Of a stretch of 7,287 nt of DNA, positions 6,158 through 7,287 are shown in pieces; positions within the stretch are counted from its first letter, which is position 1, and each line of letters opens with the position of its first letter. This DNA comes from an uncultured Clostridia bacterium. GTDB taxonomy: Bacteria; Bacillota; Clostridia; Tissierellales; Peptoniphilaceae. The translations under genes and the position numbers were made by a program. The stretch is taken from NCBI GenBank assembly GCA_945916025.1, contig CAMEGD010000069.1:1-7287 (forward strand), read 5' to 3'. The notes under the pieces were generated by a model. That model searched no databases and was not told the DNA's origin. It saw nothing but the letters and a program-made list of their open reading frames with translations.

Positions 6158-7287
6158 GAACTACTAATAAAAAACGCAGACCTAGCTTACATGGACCTAG
6201 GAACAAAAGATATTTATATAAAAGACGGAACAATTGAACAAATAGGACAAGACCTAGACTATAAGGTTGATGAAGTTATAGATGGCAAGGACAAGTTAGT
6301 CCTACCAGGAGGGATAGATGCCCACACCCATTTTTCTTTAGACTTAGGCCAGTATATATCAGTAGATGACTTTTATACAGGAACTAGGGCTGCAGCCTTT
6401 GGAGGTACCACATGTATAATTGATCATATTGGCTTTTTAGAAAGGGGCTCAAGTCTTATGGATATGGTAAACCACTACCATAAAATTTCTAAGGGAATGG
6501 GGCTAATAGATTATTCCTTCCATGGGGTAATCCAAGAAGTCAGAAAAGAAGATATAGATGAAATAGATGACTTATTTAAAGATGGAATTGTATCTTTGAA
6601 ACTATATACAACCTATGGAGGTATGCTAGAAGATAATGAAATCCTTAGGGTCCTAAAAAAGGCAAAGGAGACTAATACGGTAGTTTGTGTCCACTGCGAA
6701 AACGACGGAATGATTAAAGAACTTAGGGACCAAGCCTTAAAAGAAAACAAGCTAGACCCTATAAATCATGCCAGGACTAGGCCACCAGAAACTGAGGCAG
6801 AAGCCATAAATAGGCTAGCTTATTTAAGTGAACTTGCAGGATATCCAAAACTCTATATAGTCCACACCTCAAGCAAGATGGGACTTAGGGAAATTGAGCT
6901 TGCTAGAAAAAGAGGGGTAAAAAACCTCTACTGCGAAACTTGTCCCCAGTACTTACTTTTAGATGAAAATAAATACCTAGAAGGAGGAAATGAAGAGGGA
7001 ATAAAGTATATTATGGCTCCACCCCTTAGAAAAGAAAAGGACCAAGAAGCCCTTTGGGAGGGCATAAAAAATGGTTCCATTGATGTTATAGCCACTGACC
7101 ACTGTCCATTTTTTTATAAGGAAGACAAACTTCCCCACAAGGACAACTTCTTATCTTGTCCTGGAGGGGCACCTGGAGTAGAAGAAAGGATGGAGCTTAT
7201 CCTAACTGAAGGACTAAGGCGAGGAATTAGCTTAAAAAGACTAGTTGAAGTCTTAATTACTAATCCAAGCCAAATCTTTGGTCTTTC
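6155..7287 (+). CDS. hyuA: HyuA-like dihydropyrimidinase/phenylhydantoinase, 5' part
   Basis: The first 377 residues of a cyclic amidohydrolase are present; the 3' end is cut by the window (the family is about 460 residues). It hydrolyses cyclic amide bonds in rings such as hydantoins or dihydropyrimidines; in a purine cluster it probably acts on a ring-derived intermediate. Binuclear-metal ligands are all visible: H57 and H59 (GGIDAHTHF), K149 as the expected carboxylated lysine (SLKLYTTY), H180 (VCVHCEND), H237 (YIVHTSS) and D315 (ATDHCP). Segments such as DDFYTGTRAAAFGGTT, IDYSFHGVIQ and YCETCPQYLLLD closely resemble E. coli HyuA (YgeZ). Allantoinase and classical dihydropyrimidinase are less good matches as I recall them. 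It starts at GTG, nine bases after ade. Codon use is richer in AGG arginine than the xdh genes. Confidence 0.9.
   Translation, partial: MELLIKNADLAYMDLGTKDIYIKDGTIEQIGQDLDYKVDEVIDGKDKLVLPGGIDAHTHFSLDLGQYISVDDFYTGTRAAAFGGTTCIIDHIGFLERGSSLMDMVNHYHKISKGMGLIDYSFHGVIQEVRKEDIDEIDDLFKDGIVSLKLYTTYGGMLEDNEILRVLKKAKETNTVVCVHCENDGMIKELRDQALKENKLDPINHARTRPPETEAEAINRLAYLSELAGYPKLYIVHTSSKMGLREIELARKRGVKNLYCETCPQYLLLDENKYLEGGNEEGIKYIMAPPLRKEKDQEALWEGIKNGSIDVIATDHCPFFYKEDKLPHKDNFLSCPGGAPGVEERMELILTEGLRRGISLKRLVEVLITNPSQIFGL

Overview
The window is an AT-rich, Gram-positive-looking stretch with AGA, ATA and TTA/CTA-rich codon use, strong AGGAGG-like ribosome binding sites and tight gene packing. Together with the gene content this suggests an anaerobic Firmicute (Clostridia/Tissierellia type); genus and species cannot be read from the sequence. 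All six genes lie on the plus strand and all fit purine uptake and catabolism. No phage, insertion sequence, CRISPR or RNA gene was seen.

Layout: (1) positions 2-469 hold the C-terminal part of an NCS2 purine (xanthine/urate-type) permease whose start is outside the window. (2) A 124-base gap carries a likely promoter with an extended -10 box, flanked by a long dyad that could be an operator. (3) Positions 594-4342 hold three overlapping genes for a heterotrimeric molybdenum hydroxylase of the E. coli XdhABC type, in the same order as in E. coli: molybdopterin subunit, FAD subunit, 2x[2Fe-2S] subunit. (4) A clear hairpin plus T-run terminator lies just after xdhC. (5) Positions 4434-6146 encode adenine deaminase. 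Nine bases later, from a GTG start, comes a cyclic amidohydrolase resembling E. coli HyuA (YgeZ, D-phenylhydantoinase), cut off by the window end.

How they may work together (inference from families): the permease imports an oxidised purine; adenine deaminase turns adenine into hypoxanthine and ammonia; the Xdh complex interconverts hypoxanthine, xanthine and urate; the HyuA-like enzyme hydrolyses a cyclic amide bond of a ring-derived intermediate. In E. coli, hyuA lies near xdhABC with ygeW, ygeX, ygeY, ygfK, ssnA and xdhD, a gene set linked to anaerobic purine/urate breakdown in gut bacteria. This window looks like one edge of such a cluster, so the missing partners may lie downstream. I found no wholly undescribed system. 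The best leads are the dyad around the xdh promoter, substituted substrate-pocket residues in XdhA, and the hyuA linkage.
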